This document shows positions 37,501 to 49,362 of a DNA stretch of 64,000 nucleotides, piece after piece. The notes below the pieces were generated by a model. That model was not told the DNA's origin. It saw only the letters and a list, made by a program, of their open reading frames with translations, and did not search any database. A program made the translations under genes and the position numbers. This DNA is from Mycobacterium sp. EPa45 (GTDB lineage: Bacteria; Actinomycetota; Actinomycetes; Mycobacteriales; Mycobacteriaceae), in NCBI RefSeq assembly GCF_001021385.1, contig NZ_CP011773.1, forward strand, positions 5,766,001 to 5,830,000, written 5' to 3'. Positions within the stretch are counted from its first letter, which is position 1. The number at the start of each line of letters is the position of its first letter.

Positions 37501-37519
37501 TTAGGTTAGGGTCAGCTAA
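37501..37519 (+). promoter_or_regulatory. IdeR (iron-dependent repressor) box upstream of irtA
   Basis: TTAGGTTAGGGTCAGCTAA matches 16 of 19 positions of the consensus iron box TTAGGTTAGGCTAACCTAA. It covers a possible -10 (TAGGGT, 37507-37512) and ends 30 bp before the irtA ATG, the expected place for iron repression by IdeR. Confidence 0.85.
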
Positions 37520-37549
37520 CTACCGTCGATCCGACAAGAGGACACCGTG

Positions 37550-40120
37550 ATGGGACGAGGTTTCCAGGGCGCCATGTTGCGCCGGTTCGGGGGGCGCGAC
37601 CATCCCGCGACCGTGGAACGGACCGAGGACGTCGCCCCGCACTGCGTCCGGATCACGATGTCTTCCCCCACCCTCTTCGATGACGTCGACGCCGGACCGA
37701 CAACCTGGCTGCGGTTCTGGTTTCCCGATCCGGACCGCGGAAGCACCGAATTCCAACGTGCGTACACACTCGCCTGGGCCGAGCCCGAGGCCGGCCGCTT
37801 CGCGATCGACGTCGTGCTGCACGAGCCGGCCGGCCCAGCCTCGGCGTGGGCCTCGACCGCGCACCCGGGCATGACCATCCCGGTGGTGTCGTTGGGTTCG
37901 TCGCCCTTCGCGGTGCCCGACGACCTGCCGGCGGGCTTCCTGCTCATCGGTGACTCCGCGTCCATCCCGGCGATCAACTCCATCATGGCGGTGCTGCCAC
38001 CCGATCTCGACGTCGAGGTCTACCTCGAACTCCATTGCGAATCAGACACACTCATCCCGCTCACCCCACACCCGCGGCGGCGACTGCACTGGGTGACGAG
38101 GACCGACGACACCTCGCTGGCTGCGGCCATCGAGGACCGGGACTGGTCGAACTGGACCGTGTGGGCTGGTACCGAGGCGGGCGCTCTCAAGCACCTCCGC
38201 AAGCGCCTCAAGGAGGACTTCGGGTTCCCCAAGACCGAGGTGAAGGCCCAGGCGTACTGGACCCAGGGCCGGGAGATGGGCAGAACCCGCGACGACGCCA
38301 CAACGACACCTGTCCCGCAGATTCCCGCACCCGCGCTACCGCAGCCGGGCGCCGCCAAAGGCAAGTGGCGTTCCCAGGCGGGCAAAGACTTTCTGGCACC
38401 GGTCAAGTCCCGGGTGATGGCCGCCGGTGTTTTGCAGGCACTGCTCACCCTGCTGCAGCTTGCGCCATTTGTGTTGCTCATCGAACTCGCTCAACAGTTG
38501 CTCAGCGGCGCCGACCGATCCCAGGTGTGGAACACCGTGACCGCGTTCGTGGTGCTACTGACCGCCGGCACCACGCTGGGCGCAGTTCTGGTGCTGTGGT
38601 TGCACGTGGTCGACATGCGGTTCAGCGCCGAAGTCCGTCGTCGGCTGTTGGACAAGCTGGCCCGAATACCCCTGGGCTGGTTCAGCGATCGCGGATCGGG
38701 AGCGGTGAAGAAGCTGATCCAGGACGACACGTTGTCGCTGCACTACCTCGTGACGCACGCGGTGTGCGATGCGGTCGCGGCGGTCGTCGCGCCGATCGCA
38801 GTGTTGATCTATCTGTTCGCCGTCGACTGGGGCATGGCGCTGATCCTGTTCCTGCCGATCCTCGTCTATATCCTCACCACCTGGACCATGGTGTATCAGA
38901 GCGGGCCGAAGATCGCCGAGGCCTCGCGCTGGGCCGAGCGGATGAACGGCGAGTCGGCGGCATTCCTCGAGGGTCAGCCGGTGATTCGGGTTTTCGGAGG
39001 CGCGGCGGCCTCGTCCTTTCGCCGACGTCTGGACGACTACATCGCGTTCCTCAACGACTGGCAACGGCCGTTCATCGGCAAGAAGACCTTCATGGATCTG
39101 GTGACCCGGCCCAGCACGTTCCTGTGGCTGATCGTCACCGCCGGCACCGCGTTCGTGGCTGCCGGCGCGACGACGCCCGCAGCGCTGCTGCCGTTCCTGG
39201 TGCTGGGCACCACCTTCGGCAGCCGGCTACTGGGCATCGCCTACGGGCTGGGCGGCATCCGGGAAGGTACGCAGGCTGCACAGCGCATTGCGGTAACGCT
39301 CGACGAAACCGAGCTGGACACCCGGAGCGCGGATGCGCCGCCATCTGCGACACCGGCGAGCGTGACCTTCGACGCCGTCAGCTTCGGCTACCGCGCGGGT
39401 GTGCCCGTCATCCGCGACGTGACAATGGCGTTGAGCGCCGGGACGGTGACGGCTCTGGTGGGGCCATCCGGTTCTGGCAAGTCAACCCTGGCGGCGCTGC
39501 TGGCGCGCTTCCACGACGTCGACGCCGGCGCGATCCGCATCGACGGCCGCGATATCCGCACGATGACCCCAGACGAGCTCTATACCCGAGTCGGATTCGT
39601 ATTCCAGGATATTCAGCTGGTGGCAGGCACCATTGGCGACAACATCGCACTCGCCAGGCCGGAAGCCGGCATCGACGAGATCGAGCGCGCCGCCCGCAAC
39701 GCGCAGATCCACGAACGGATTCTGCGGCTGCCCGACGGATACGACACTGTCATCGGCGCCGACAGCCAGCTGTCGGGGGGCGAGAAGCAGCGCCTCACCA
39801 TCGCCCGCGCACTGCTCGCCGACACCCCGGTGCTGATCCTCGACGAGGCCACGGCCTTCGCGGATCCTGAATCGGAATATTGTGTGCAGCAGGCGTTGAG
39901 CTCGCTGATTCAGAATCGCACGGTGTTGGTGATCGCCCACCGGGTGCATACCATCACCGAAGCCGACCAGATCGTGGTGCTGGACCACGGCCGTATCGCC
40001 GAGATCGGCACCCATCGGGAGCTGCTCGCCATCGACGGCCGCTACCACCGCCTGTGGAACAGCCGGCCGGCCGGCGCAACGGCGCCTACCCGCGCCCTGA
40101 CCGGCGAAGGCGTCCGATGA
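37550..40120 (+). CDS. irtA: Mycobactin/carboxymycobactin importer subunit IrtA
   Basis: An 856-residue fusion. Residues 1-260 are a siderophore-interacting FAD-binding reductase domain ([44 protein letters not shown]). A linker leads to an ABC exporter-fold membrane domain (about 290-570) and an ATPase with Walker [20 protein letters not shown], signature [16 protein letters not shown] and Walker [16 protein letters not shown]. With IrtB it imports Fe(III)-siderophore and reduces the iron. ATG 37550 was chosen over GTG 37547 because AGAGGA is better spaced and the M-x-RG start matches known IrtA. It overlaps irtB by ATGA. Confidence 0.96.
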   Translation: MGRGFQGAMLRRFGGRDHPATVERTEDVAPHCVRITMSSPTLFDDVDAGPTTWLRFWFPDPDRGSTEFQRAYTLAWAEPEAGRFAIDVVLHEPAGPASAWASTAHPGMTIPVVSLGSSPFAVPDDLPAGFLLIGDSASIPAINSIMAVLPPDLDVEVYLELHCESDTLIPLTPHPRRRLHWVTRTDDTSLAAAIEDRDWSNWTVWAGTEAGALKHLRKRLKEDFGFPKTEVKAQAYWTQGREMGRTRDDATTTPVPQIPAPALPQPGAAKGKWRSQAGKDFLAPVKSRVMAAGVLQALLTLLQLAPFVLLIELAQQLLSGADRSQVWNTVTAFVVLLTAGTTLGAVLVLWLHVVDMRFSAEVRRRLLDKLARIPLGWFSDRGSGAVKKLIQDDTLSLHYLVTHAVCDAVAAVVAPIAVLIYLFAVDWGMALILFLPILVYILTTWTMVYQSGPKIAEASRWAERMNGESAAFLEGQPVIRVFGGAAASSFRRRLDDYIAFLNDWQRPFIGKKTFMDLVTRPSTFLWLIVTAGTAFVAAGATTPAALLPFLVLGTTFGSRLLGIAYGLGGIREGTQAAQRIAVTLDETELDTRSADAPPSATPASVTFDAVSFGYRAGVPVIRDVTMALSAGTVTALVGPSGSGKSTLAALLARFHDVDAGAIRIDGRDIRTMTPDELYTRVGFVFQDIQLVAGTIGDNIALARPEAGIDEIERAARNAQIHERILRLPDGYDTVIGADSQLSGGEKQRLTIARALLADTPVLILDEATAFADPESEYCVQQALSSLIQNRTVLVIAHRVHTITEADQIVVLDHGRIAEIGTHRELLAIDGRYHRLWNSRPAGATAPTRALTGEGVR

Positions 40121-41943
40121 TTCGCACTCTGATCAGGTTGATTCCCGACGAGGACCGTGGGCGACTCACCAGTTACATTGTGCTGACGTTGGTTTCGGTG
40201 CTTCTGCGGGCTGCAAGCGCGCTGGTGCTGGTGCCGCTGCTCGTCGCTTTGTTCGGCCCGCACCCATCGGATGCCTGGCCCTGGGTCGGCGTCCTCACCG
40301 CGGTCACGATCGGCGGTTGGGTCATCGACATGGTCGTGGCCCGTGTGGCCTTCGGCATCGGCTTCACACTGGCGGACACCACTCAACACACCATGGCCAA
40401 CCGGCTCACCGATGTTCCGCTGCACTGGTTCACCGCCGACAACACCGCGGTGGCGCGGCAGGCCATCGCGGCCAGCGCACCGCAACTTGTCGGTCTCGTC
40501 GCAAATCTGTTGAGCCCGTTCATCGGTGGGCTGCTGCTGCCTGCCGCGATCACCATCGGGTTGTTCTCCGTTTCCTGGCAGGTCGGCGTGGCCGCGGTGA
40601 TCGCGCTGCCGTTCTTGCTCGGCGCCCTTGCCGCGAGCCAGCGGCTGATCCGTACCGCCGACGCCGCAGACGCCGACGCCCACAGCAGCCTCACCGAACG
40701 CCTGGTGGAGTTCGCCCGCACCCAGCAGGCGTTGCGCGCCAGTCGCCGCGTCACGGCAGCGCGGAGCCAAACCGGGGAGGCGATCACCGCGGTACGTGGG
40801 GCGACGCTGCGGCTGTTGCTGTTTCAGATCCCGGGCCAGCTCTTGTTCAGCGTGGCAAGCCAGATCGCCCTCATCCTGCTGGCGGGCACGATCACGACGC
40901 TGACGTTGCGCGGCCAGCTCGGCGGGCCTGAGGCGGTGGCACTGGCGATCGTGATGGTGCGATTCCTGGAGCCGTTCACCGTGCTGGCCGACCTGTCCGG
41001 CGCGGTCGAGTCCTCGCGCGGCCTGCTGGACCGGCTCAAAACCGTGACCGCCGCACCGCTGGCCGAGCAGCCGCGGCGCGGCGTGCTGCCGTCAGGTGAA
41101 TCATCGGCGCCCCGAATCGAACTTCGCTCCGTGGGCTTCGGTTACCAGGGCACCGAGGTGCTCAAGGACCTCTCGTTCACCCTCGAGCCCGGCACCACCA
41201 CCGCGATCGTCGGTCCGTCCGGCTCCGGTAAGACCACGATCCTGTCGCTGGTCGCCGGGTTGCTTGCGCCCGAGCGCGGACAGGTCGTCATCGACGGCAT
41301 TGATGCCGCCGACATCGATTCCGACGCGCGACGCGCGTTGGTCAGTGTGGTGTTCCAGCAGCCCTACCTGTTCGACGGGACGATCTGGGACAACATCCGG
41401 GTCGGGTACCCCGAAGCCGACGACGAGACCATCCGCCGCGCGATGACCCTGGCCCGCGTCGACGAGATCATCGAACGCCTCCCCGGCGGCGCACAGTCGA
41501 AGGTCGGTGAGGCCGGGACCGCACTGTCCGGCGGCGAACGACAACGCGTCAGCATTGCGCGGGCGTTGGCCAAACCGGCGGGTGTGCTGCTGATCGACGA
41601 AGCCACCAGCGCGCTGGACACCGAGAACGAGGCGGCCATCACCCAGGCCATCAATGACGACCCGCAACCACGCACCCGCGTCATCGTCGCTCACCGGCCC
41701 GACGCGATCCGCCACGCCGATCAGGTTCTGTTCATCGACGGCGGTGTGGTGGCAGAACGCGGCAGCATCGACGAACTCACCTCGCTCGGTGGGCGTTTCG
41801 CCGAGTTCTGGCGAAAGCTGGAAGACAGCATCGGATGGCAGATCGCCGCACACGGACCGGCCAGTCCGCAGCCGAGCCCCCGAACATCGTTTACCGAGAG
41901 CGCGTCGGGGGCACGCCCAGAGTATGTCAGTGACAGCCTTTAA
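40117..41943 (+). CDS. irtB: Mycobactin/carboxymycobactin importer subunit IrtB
   Basis: A 608-residue half-transporter with six membrane helices (about 15-320) and an ATPase with Walker [18 protein letters not shown], signature [15 protein letters not shown] and Walker [12 protein letters not shown]. It pairs with IrtA. The ATG lies in the overlap with the irtA stop, and the frame that begins at 39880 lies inside irtA. The C-terminal 35 residues after GWQIAAHG are Ser/Pro-rich and unlike the usual IrtB tail; the last 20 bp overlap the next gene. Confidence 0.95.
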   Translation: MIRTLIRLIPDEDRGRLTSYIVLTLVSVLLRAASALVLVPLLVALFGPHPSDAWPWVGVLTAVTIGGWVIDMVVARVAFGIGFTLADTTQHTMANRLTDVPLHWFTADNTAVARQAIAASAPQLVGLVANLLSPFIGGLLLPAAITIGLFSVSWQVGVAAVIALPFLLGALAASQRLIRTADAADADAHSSLTERLVEFARTQQALRASRRVTAARSQTGEAITAVRGATLRLLLFQIPGQLLFSVASQIALILLAGTITTLTLRGQLGGPEAVALAIVMVRFLEPFTVLADLSGAVESSRGLLDRLKTVTAAPLAEQPRRGVLPSGESSAPRIELRSVGFGYQGTEVLKDLSFTLEPGTTTAIVGPSGSGKTTILSLVAGLLAPERGQVVIDGIDAADIDSDARRALVSVVFQQPYLFDGTIWDNIRVGYPEADDETIRRAMTLARVDEIIERLPGGAQSKVGEAGTALSGGERQRVSIARALAKPAGVLLIDEATSALDTENEAAITQAINDDPQPRTRVIVAHRPDAIRHADQVLFIDGGVVAERGSIDELTSLGGRFAEFWRKLEDSIGWQIAAHGPASPQPSPRTSFTESASGARPEYVSDSL

Positions 41944-42292
41944 GGACCTTCCGCTGACCGACCGCGACCGCAAATGGGACGGCGACGCGGCCGAGAAGCG
42001 GGTACGCAGATGGGCCGATGCCGAAGACGGGCCGAACGAGAAGTACCGCGACGCCCACGTCTGGTACGACAGCGACAACAAGGACAACTTCACCGCCTAC
42101 AAGCTGTTGATCGCCGACGTGATCGACGGGAAACTCGCGGCCGTGCCGCGCGGGGTCATGGCGGCCGCGGCGATCATGCAGGGGTCTCGCGGCGGTATCG
42201 ATCTGCCCAGCAAGGACATCGACCGGGTCAAGAGCCATCTGGCCAAGTACTACGCGAAGATGGACGAAACCGCGCCGTGGGAGCGGGACTGA
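41924..42292 (+). CDS. Small soluble protein resembling phage structural-cassette domains
   Basis: A 122-residue acidic/basic mixed protein: [55 protein letters not shown], then DIDRVKSHLAKYYAKM. The pattern KY..A..W-Y...YKL.......G.L......GV.AA...M.G.RGG....D...VKSHLAKYY resembles a domain found beside prohead proteases and in other phage-structural contexts. It may be a domesticated phage gene; function unknown. The ATG lies within the irtB end (20-bp overlap), and an ORF starting at 41654 in the same frame runs through irtB and is not used. Confidence 0.75.
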   Translation: MSVTAFKDLPLTDRDRKWDGDAAEKRVRRWADAEDGPNEKYRDAHVWYDSDNKDNFTAYKLLIADVIDGKLAAVPRGVMAAAAIMQGSRGGIDLPSKDIDRVKSHLAKYYAKMDETAPWERD

Positions 42293-42302
42293 CCCGGTGA
42301 GC

Positions 42303-42308
42303 TAGATT
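42303..42308 (+). promoter_or_regulatory. -10 element for gluQRS (leaderless start)
   Basis: TAGATT is followed six bases later by the GTG start at 42315, so the transcript should begin at the initiation codon. Confidence 0.45.
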
Positions 42309-42314
42309 GCGGGC

Positions 42315-43199
42315 GTGACCCGCCCAACCCCGGGCGCAGGCCGGTTCGCGCCCAGCCCGTCCGCCGACCTGCACATCGGCAACCTGCGCACCGCAGTGCT
42401 GGCGTGGCTGTTTGCCCGCTCGACGGGTCGTCGCTTCCTGATGCGGGTCGAAGACCTCGACGACCGCACGCACGATGATGTCGCGCTGCATCAGCTCGAC
42501 GATCTCGCCGCGATCGGTGTCACGTGGGACGACGAACCGCAATGGCAGTCTCGTCAGCGCCGGCGTTACGACGCAGTGATCGACGGGCTGGCCGCACGCG
42601 GACTGGTTTACGAATGCTACTGCAGCAGAAGAGATATCCTCAGCGCACCGCGGGCACCTCATGCCCCGGAAGGGGCCTATCCCGGCACCTGCCGGACGCT
42701 GAATGACGCCGAGCGGACCGCCAAACGCCAGACCGGACGGCCGCCCGCGCTGCGGCTGCGCGCGGACGCCACTGAGTACGCCGTCACCGACCTTGTGCAT
42801 GGCACCTACACCGGGGTGGTCGACGACTTCGTGCTGCGCCGCGGCGATGGTGTGCCCGCCTACAACCTGGCCGTCGTTGTCGACGATGCGCTGTCCGGCA
42901 TCGATCAGGTCGTCCGCGGTGACGATCTGTTGGCGTCCTCGCCACGCCAGGCGTACCTGGCCGAACTGCTCGGCCATCCGCAGCCGGTGTACGCCCACGT
43001 GCCGCTGGTACTCAACACGGAAGGCAAGCGGCTGGCCAAACGCGACGGCGCCGTCGCGCTGGCCGAACTCGGCGCTCCCCGGGCGTTCGCATTGATCACG
43101 GAGTCGCTGGGCTGGCCGTCGCCGGACATGGCAGCGCTGCTGCGCCAGTTCGACCCGGCCCGGATGCCCCGCGAACCCTGGATTTATCAACCGGTTTGA
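42315..43199 (+). CDS. gluQRS: Glutamyl-Q tRNA(Asp) synthetase
   Basis: A 294-residue class I synthetase paralogue lacking an anticodon-binding domain. The HIGH-type motif is RFAPSPSADLHIGNLRTAVL and the zinc site is formed from CYCSRRDI and YPGTCRTL. The KMSKS region is degenerate (KRLAKRDGAV), normal for GluQRS. It transfers glutamate to queuosine at position 34 of tRNA(Asp). This makes sense only in a cell with queuine-modified tRNA, and tgt is encoded 5 kb downstream. It is 22 bp after the phage-like gene. Confidence 0.93.
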   Translation: MTRPTPGAGRFAPSPSADLHIGNLRTAVLAWLFARSTGRRFLMRVEDLDDRTHDDVALHQLDDLAAIGVTWDDEPQWQSRQRRRYDAVIDGLAARGLVYECYCSRRDILSAPRAPHAPEGAYPGTCRTLNDAERTAKRQTGRPPALRLRADATEYAVTDLVHGTYTGVVDDFVLRRGDGVPAYNLAVVVDDALSGIDQVVRGDDLLASSPRQAYLAELLGHPQPVYAHVPLVLNTEGKRLAKRDGAVALAELGAPRAFALITESLGWPSPDMAALLRQFDPARMPREPWIYQPV

Positions 43200-43231
43200 T
43201 CGCAAAGCTTGGCGGGCATCTCCCACAGCAT

Positions 43232-43237
43232 TACTGT
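43232..43237 (+). promoter_or_regulatory. -10 element for the amino-acid ABC importer
   Basis: TACTGT ends seven bases before the ATG at 43245. The transcript would again be leaderless, which supports 43245 rather than the upstream start at 43209. Confidence 0.35.
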
Positions 43238-43244
43238 CCGCCGA

Positions 43245-44717
43245 ATGCGTCATTTCCCACACGCAGCTCTGCTGACGATCGTGACGGTCGCCGCAGTGCT
43301 CCTCGGCGGCTGCGGTTCGAAGCCCGACAGTGGCGGCCCGCTGTCCTCCGGTGTGCTGCGGGTCGGCACCGAGGGCACCTACGCGCCGTTCAGTTTCCAG
43401 GATCCCGCGACCGGGCAGCTCGCCGGATACGACGTTGACGTCGCCGATGCGGTCGGTCAGAAACTCGGCAAGAAGGTCGAGTTCATCCAGACGCCATGGG
43501 ATTCCATCTTCGCCGCGCTCGAAGCCAACCGGTTCGACGTGGTGGCCAACGAGGTCACCATCAGCCCTGAGCGTCAGAGCAAATACGACCTGTCCGAGCC
43601 GTATTCGGTGGGTGAAGGCGTCATCATCACCCGAGCGGACGACGACTCGATCAAGTCGCTCAATGACCTCAAGGGGAAAACGGTCGGTGCCACCATCACC
43701 AGCAACTGGGCCCAGATCTCTCGCGACGCAGGTGCGACGGTCGCGCCGGTGGAGGGCTTCACTCAGGCGATCACCCTGCTCGGCCAGGGCCGGGTCGACG
43801 CCGTCGTCAACGACAGCATCGCCTTCCATGCTTACCAAGCCGAGACCGACAATCAGACGGTCAAGATCGGCGCCACGATCGGCGAGAAGAGCGAGCAAGG
43901 ATTTGCGGCTCGCAAGAACAGCGGCCTGCTACCGGATCTGAACAAGGCGATCGACGAGCTCAAGGCCGACGGCACGCTGGCGACGATCTCGCAGAAATAT
44001 CTGAAGGCCAACGCCACCGGGGCGCCGGCCGCCGGCGGGGCCGACGCCGGCCACCGTTCGGTGTGGAAACTGATCGCCGACAACCTGTGGCCATTGGCCA
44101 AGGCGGCGATCACGGTGACCATCCCACTGACCCTGATCAGCTTCGCCATCGGTCTGGTGATCGCCCTCGTGGTGGCGCTGGGCCGACTGTCCAAAAACCC
44201 GGTGGTGTCGAACATTTCCCGGTTCTACATCTCGGTGATCCGCGGCACCCCGCTGCTGGTGCAGTTGTTCATCATCTTTTTCGCCCTGCCGCAGATCGGG
44301 GTCAAACTCGAGCCGTTCCTGGCCGCGGTGATCGCGTTCAGCCTCAACGTCGGCGGCTACGCCGCGGAGATCATCCGCTCGGCCATCCAGAGCATCCCCG
44401 TCGGGCAATGGGAGGCCGCCGAGACCATCGGCTATCACTACGCCGGTGCGCTGCGGCGAATAATCCTTCCGCAGGCGGCCCGAGTTGCGGTCCCGCCCCT
44501 GTCGAACACACTGATCTCACTGGTCAAGGACACCTCGCTGGCGTCGACCATCCTGGTGACAGAACTGCTGCGCACCGCGCAGGTGGCCGCCGCACCGACC
44601 TTCGAGTTCTTCGCGCTGTACGGCACGGCCGCCGCGTACTACTGGATCATCTGCCTGGTGCTGTCGTTCGGCCAGAGCCGCCTTGAACACCGACTGGAAA
44701 GGTACGTGGCGCGATGA
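43245..44717 (+). CDS. Polar amino-acid ABC importer: fused binding protein and permease
   Basis: A 490-residue fusion. A lipoprotein signal ([16 protein letters not shown]) is followed by a solute-binding domain to about residue 265 ([50 protein letters not shown]). After an Ala/Gly linker a HisM/GlnP-type permease follows with five segments and the EAA-loop region [25 protein letters not shown]. The substrate is likely glutamine, glutamate, cystine or another polar amino acid. Fusion of binding protein and permease is known in actinobacteria and some firmicutes. It overlaps the ATPase gene by ATGA. Confidence 0.9.
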   Translation: MRHFPHAALLTIVTVAAVLLGGCGSKPDSGGPLSSGVLRVGTEGTYAPFSFQDPATGQLAGYDVDVADAVGQKLGKKVEFIQTPWDSIFAALEANRFDVVANEVTISPERQSKYDLSEPYSVGEGVIITRADDDSIKSLNDLKGKTVGATITSNWAQISRDAGATVAPVEGFTQAITLLGQGRVDAVVNDSIAFHAYQAETDNQTVKIGATIGEKSEQGFAARKNSGLLPDLNKAIDELKADGTLATISQKYLKANATGAPAAGGADAGHRSVWKLIADNLWPLAKAAITVTIPLTLISFAIGLVIALVVALGRLSKNPVVSNISRFYISVIRGTPLLVQLFIIFFALPQIGVKLEPFLAAVIAFSLNVGGYAAEIIRSAIQSIPVGQWEAAETIGYHYAGALRRIILPQAARVAVPPLSNTLISLVKDTSLASTILVTELLRTAQVAAAPTFEFFALYGTAAAYYWIICLVLSFGQSRLEHRLERYVAR

Positions 44718-45490
44718 CTGACACCACCAGCGGCGAGCCCGAATACCGCGTCGTTGCCGACGGCGTCGAGAAGGCGTTCGGCGACAACAAGGTGCTCAAG
44801 GGCGTGTCCTTCAAAGTGGAGCGGGGTACGGCGACCGCGATCATCGGACCGTCCGGGTCGGGCAAGACGACGCTGTTGCGCACGCTCAACGCGCTCGACC
44901 GCGCCGATGCCGGTGTGATCCGGGTCGACGACATCGAAATAGACTTCTCGACGCCGACGCCCAAACCCGAGATCCGCCGATTCCAGTCGCGAAGCGGCTT
45001 CGTGTTCCAGGGACACAACTTGTTTCCGCATAAGACGGTGCTGCAGAACATCATCGAAGGCCCGGTGATCGTGCAGAAGCGGCCCCGGGAAGAAGCGGTC
45101 GCGGAGGCAATCACGCTTCTCGAGCAGGTCGGGCTTGCCGAAAAGAAGGATCAGTATCCGTACCAGCTTTCCGGCGGGCAGCAGCAGCGGGTCGGTATCG
45201 CCAGAGCCCTGGCACTCAAGCCCAAGCTGGTGTTGTTCGATGAGCCGACCTCGGCGCTGGATCCCGAACTGGTCGGCGAGGTGCTCTCGGTGATCAAAGA
45301 CCTCGCTGTCGAGGGGTGGACGCTGGTGATTGTCACCCACGAAATCCAATTCGCCAGACAGGTTTCCAATCAGGTGCTGTTCACCGACGGTGGCGTCATC
45401 CTCGAGCAGGGGCGTCCCGAGGACGTGCTCGGCAACCCCAAAGAGGCACGCACGCGCCAGTTCCTGGAGCGGGTGCTCAATCCGCTGTAA
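44714..45490 (+). CDS. Polar amino-acid ABC importer ATPase (GlnQ-like)
   Basis: A 258-residue ATPase: Walker [22 protein letters not shown]-loop [18 protein letters not shown], signature [17 protein letters not shown], Walker [17 protein letters not shown] and switch His in [10 protein letters not shown]. The Phe-Pro-His ([10 protein letters not shown]) region is typical of polar amino-acid ATPases. It is coupled to the fused binding-permease protein, so the transporter needs only two genes. Confidence 0.94.
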   Translation: MTDTTSGEPEYRVVADGVEKAFGDNKVLKGVSFKVERGTATAIIGPSGSGKTTLLRTLNALDRADAGVIRVDDIEIDFSTPTPKPEIRRFQSRSGFVFQGHNLFPHKTVLQNIIEGPVIVQKRPREEAVAEAITLLEQVGLAEKKDQYPYQLSGGQQQRVGIARALALKPKLVLFDEPTSALDPELVGEVLSVIKDLAVEGWTLVIVTHEIQFARQVSNQVLFTDGGVILEQGRPEDVLGNPKEARTRQFLERVLNPL

Positions 45491-45520
45491 CCGGACCGAG
45501 CTCTGTGCCACAGTGTCGAG

Positions 45521-46894
45521 ATGCCGAACCAGAAGCAGGTCGACGCCGACGTCGTCATCGTCGGGGCGGGACTCTCCGGAATGATCGCGGCCCGGACCGT
45601 GTTGTCGGCCGGCCTGACGCCGGTGGTGCTGGAGGCCGACGAACGCGTGGGTGGCCGCATCCTCACCGAGGAGGTCATGCCGGGCCTGCCCGTCGAACTG
45701 GGCGCGCAGTGGATCGGTGACACCCACGAGCGGATGTTCGCCCTCGCCGCCGAGCTCGGCGTCGAGACCTACCCACAGTTCGAGGACGGCGAGACGTCCT
45801 ACGACCTCGTCGGTGCGGGGGTATTGCGCGAGAACGAATTCCACGTCCGATTCGCCGATGAGCTGGCCGAGCTGGACAGGGTTCTGCGCCGGCTGGACGA
45901 GCTGGCCACCGAAGTGCCGGTCGAGGCGCCGTGGTTGGCAGCCCATGCCGCCGACTGGGACTCCATCACCGCGGGTGCGTGGTACGACGCGCAGGGGTTG
46001 TCATTGGTGGCGCGCACGCTGGTAGAGATCTGCACCGTCGGCATCCTGGCAGTGCCCACCGCCGAAGTGTCGTTCCTGCATCTGCTGTTCACCATCCAGA
46101 CCTGCGGGGTGACCTCCGAGCTGTTCGCCGAATCCGAAGGGGGCGCCCAGACCACCCGGTTCGTCGGCGGCACCAGCGAGATCCCGCGCCGACTCGCCGC
46201 GCTGATCGCCGACCGCATCGTGCTGAAGGCGCCCGTTCAGCTGATCGAGCACTCCACTGACAGTGTCAGCGTGCACTGCCGCGGCGGACTGGTCGCGCGG
46301 GGCCGCCGGGTGATCGTGGCGATCTCACCGACGCTCGCCGGCCGCATCATGTACGACCCGCCCCTGCCCGGGGTGCGCGATCAGCTCACGCAGCGGCTAC
46401 CCAACGGGTCCGCCATGAAGGCGTTCTTCGTCTATGACGAACCCTTCTGGCGCACAGACGGATTCAACGGTCAACTGATATCCGATGTCGGCCCGGCCCG
46501 GATGTCGAATGACACCTGCATTCCAGGGGATGACCATGGGGTGATCCTGATGTTCCTGGAGGGTGACCAGGCCCGCACCTTCGGACGACTGCCCGAAGAG
46601 CAGCGCCGCGCCGCGCTCACTGACGAACTGGTGCGTCACTACGGCAGCAGGGCGGCCCATCCCGAGTTCTATGTCGACGGTGAATGGTCGGATCGGCAGT
46701 GGACCCGCGGCTGCTACAACGCCAACCTCGGCCCGCATGTCTGGACGGCGTACGGTCCGGCCCTGTCGGCGCCGATCGGCGTGATCCACTGGGCGTCAAC
46801 CGATACCGCGACGCATTGGAGCGCCTACATGGAGGGGGCGGTAGACGCGGGCGAGCGCGCCGCTCACGAGGTGGTCGCCTCGCTGGCCGGGTAA
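45521..46894 (+). CDS. Flavin monoamine oxidase family protein
   Basis: A 457-residue FAD enzyme. The N-terminal motif VVIVGAGLSGMIAARTVL is followed by VLEADERVGGRI and ELGAQWIG, the usual arrangement of MAO-type oxidases. The C-terminal FAD-contact region is IHWASTDTATHWSAYMEGA. The WTRGCYNANLGP segment lies near the aromatic cage. It may oxidise a primary or polyamine; the substrate is not predictable. It begins 30 bp after the ABC transporter, so it may form an amine or amino-acid catabolic unit with it. It converges on the P450. Confidence 0.88.
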   Translation: MPNQKQVDADVVIVGAGLSGMIAARTVLSAGLTPVVLEADERVGGRILTEEVMPGLPVELGAQWIGDTHERMFALAAELGVETYPQFEDGETSYDLVGAGVLRENEFHVRFADELAELDRVLRRLDELATEVPVEAPWLAAHAADWDSITAGAWYDAQGLSLVARTLVEICTVGILAVPTAEVSFLHLLFTIQTCGVTSELFAESEGGAQTTRFVGGTSEIPRRLAALIADRIVLKAPVQLIEHSTDSVSVHCRGGLVARGRRVIVAISPTLAGRIMYDPPLPGVRDQLTQRLPNGSAMKAFFVYDEPFWRTDGFNGQLISDVGPARMSNDTCIPGDDHGVILMFLEGDQARTFGRLPEEQRRAALTDELVRHYGSRAAHPEFYVDGEWSDRQWTRGCYNANLGPHVWTAYGPALSAPIGVIHWASTDTATHWSAYMEGAVDAGERAAHEVVASLAG

Positions 46895-46895
46895 C

Positions 46896-48116
46896 TCAGA
46901 CGGCAACCTCGAGGCGCGCCATACCGCGCAGCGTGACGTGGGGCTTGTAGGTCGGCTCGGCGGCCAGCTGCGCATCCGGGAAGCGTTTGGTCACCGCGGA
47001 CAATGCCACCGCGGCCTCCATCCGCGCCAGCGGCGCACCGAGGCAGAAGTGCGGTCCGTGCCCGAACGCCAGATGGCGAATCGGGTTGCGGGTCGGGTCG
47101 AACTCATCGGGCCGCTCGGCGACCGCCGGATCGCGGTGCGCGGCAGCCAGCAGAATCATCATGATGTCGCCCTTGGGGATTCGGATATCGCCGATCTCCA
47201 TGTCAGCACCGGCGACCCGGCTGGCCAGCTGCACCGGCGGGTCGTAGCGCAGAGTTTCCTCGATGATGTTCGGAGCCAGACCTGGGTCGGTGCTCAACGC
47301 CGTCCAGTGCTCGCGGTGCCGCAACATCGCCAGGATCCCGTTCGCGATCAGGTTGACCGTTGTCTCGTGACCGGCGATCAGCAACAGGTTGCAGGTCGCG
47401 ACGATCTCCTCCTCGGTGAGCTGGTCGCCGGATTCCTCCACCGCGATCAGGCCCGACATCAAATCGTCGCGCGGCTCCGCGCGGCGCCGTTCCAGCAGCT
47501 CACGCAAATATCCGCGGAGCCACATTCCGGCCTTCAGACGTTCTTCGAAACCCTGCGTCTCTCCGGTGAAGGTTACGAAGGGATCCAACCCTTGTGCCAG
47601 AATCGTTGAGGCCGAGCTGAATTGGGCCTCATCTTCGATCGGCACGCCGAGCAGGCGGCAGATCACCGCCACCGGCAGCGGATGCGCGAGTTGCTCGATG
47701 GCATCGAATTCACTTGTCTGCGCGGCATTGTCGAGCAGGTCATCGACCATCGAGGTGATGTTCGGCTCCAGCGCCTTGACCACTCGCGGCGAGAATGCCT
47801 TACTGACGAGCTTGCGCAGCCGCGTGTGATCGGGCGGGTCGAGGAACAGGAAGCCGGGGGTGCCGAACGGCCGGGGCTGCTCACCGGCCTCGATGGCCCG
47901 CTGCGCGGCGGTGGACTTCAGTCGGTCGCTGCATGAATCGGGGTGGCGTAGCACCTCGTCGCAGTCGGCGAAGCTGGACAGCACGTGCAACGTCGACTCC
48001 GGAATGTGCATCGGGCCGCCCTCGCGGATCTGCCGGTAGACCGGGTAGGGGTTCGCCCGGTTGCCGGGGTCGAGCAGTTTCAGCAGCAATTCTTGCGGCT
48101 GGGTCGCAGCAGTCAT
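46896..48116 (-). CDS. Cytochrome P450
   Basis: A 406-residue bacterial class I P450. The I-helix motif LLLIAGHETTVNLIAN, the K-helix ETLRY (EEIIETLRYDPPV region) and the haem-binding loop HLAFGHGPHFCLGAPLARME are all present. The start at 48116 (MTAATQPQELLLKLLDPGNR) fits the family length; the open frame extends to 48701 only because it shadows tgt. No ferredoxin or reductase gene adjoins it. The family and substrate are not recognised. It lies 4 bp downstream of tgt on the same strand. Confidence 0.93.
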   Translation of the reverse strand: MTAATQPQELLLKLLDPGNRANPYPVYRQIREGGPMHIPESTLHVLSSFADCDEVLRHPDSCSDRLKSTAAQRAIEAGEQPRPFGTPGFLFLDPPDHTRLRKLVSKAFSPRVVKALEPNITSMVDDLLDNAAQTSEFDAIEQLAHPLPVAVICRLLGVPIEDEAQFSSASTILAQGLDPFVTFTGETQGFEERLKAGMWLRGYLRELLERRRAEPRDDLMSGLIAVEESGDQLTEEEIVATCNLLLIAGHETTVNLIANGILAMLRHREHWTALSTDPGLAPNIIEETLRYDPPVQLASRVAGADMEIGDIRIPKGDIMMILLAAAHRDPAVAERPDEFDPTRNPIRHLAFGHGPHFCLGAPLARMEAAVALSAVTKRFPDAQLAAEPTYKPHVTLRGMARLEVAV

Positions 48117-48120
48117 TTTC

Positions 48121-49362
<1,242 letters not shown>

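Larger units (their letters stand above)
37139..37549. other. Noncoding region between bfr and irtA
   Basis: This is the only gap over 300 bp. Near bfr (37166-37191) an inverted repeat CGCAATTC-N10-GAATTGCG lies in the presumed 5' untranslated region of bfr. Near irtA sits the IdeR-like box at 37501-37519. The centre holds no convincing ORF: the one long minus-strand frame crossing it runs out of frame through bfr and is a shadow. No tRNA or known RNA was recognised. Confidence 0.6.

Noticed and set aside
37499..37546. T-box or other riboswitch before irtA or leuA
   Set aside because: No T-box sequence or known riboswitch core was found; the irtA signal is a protein-binding iron box.
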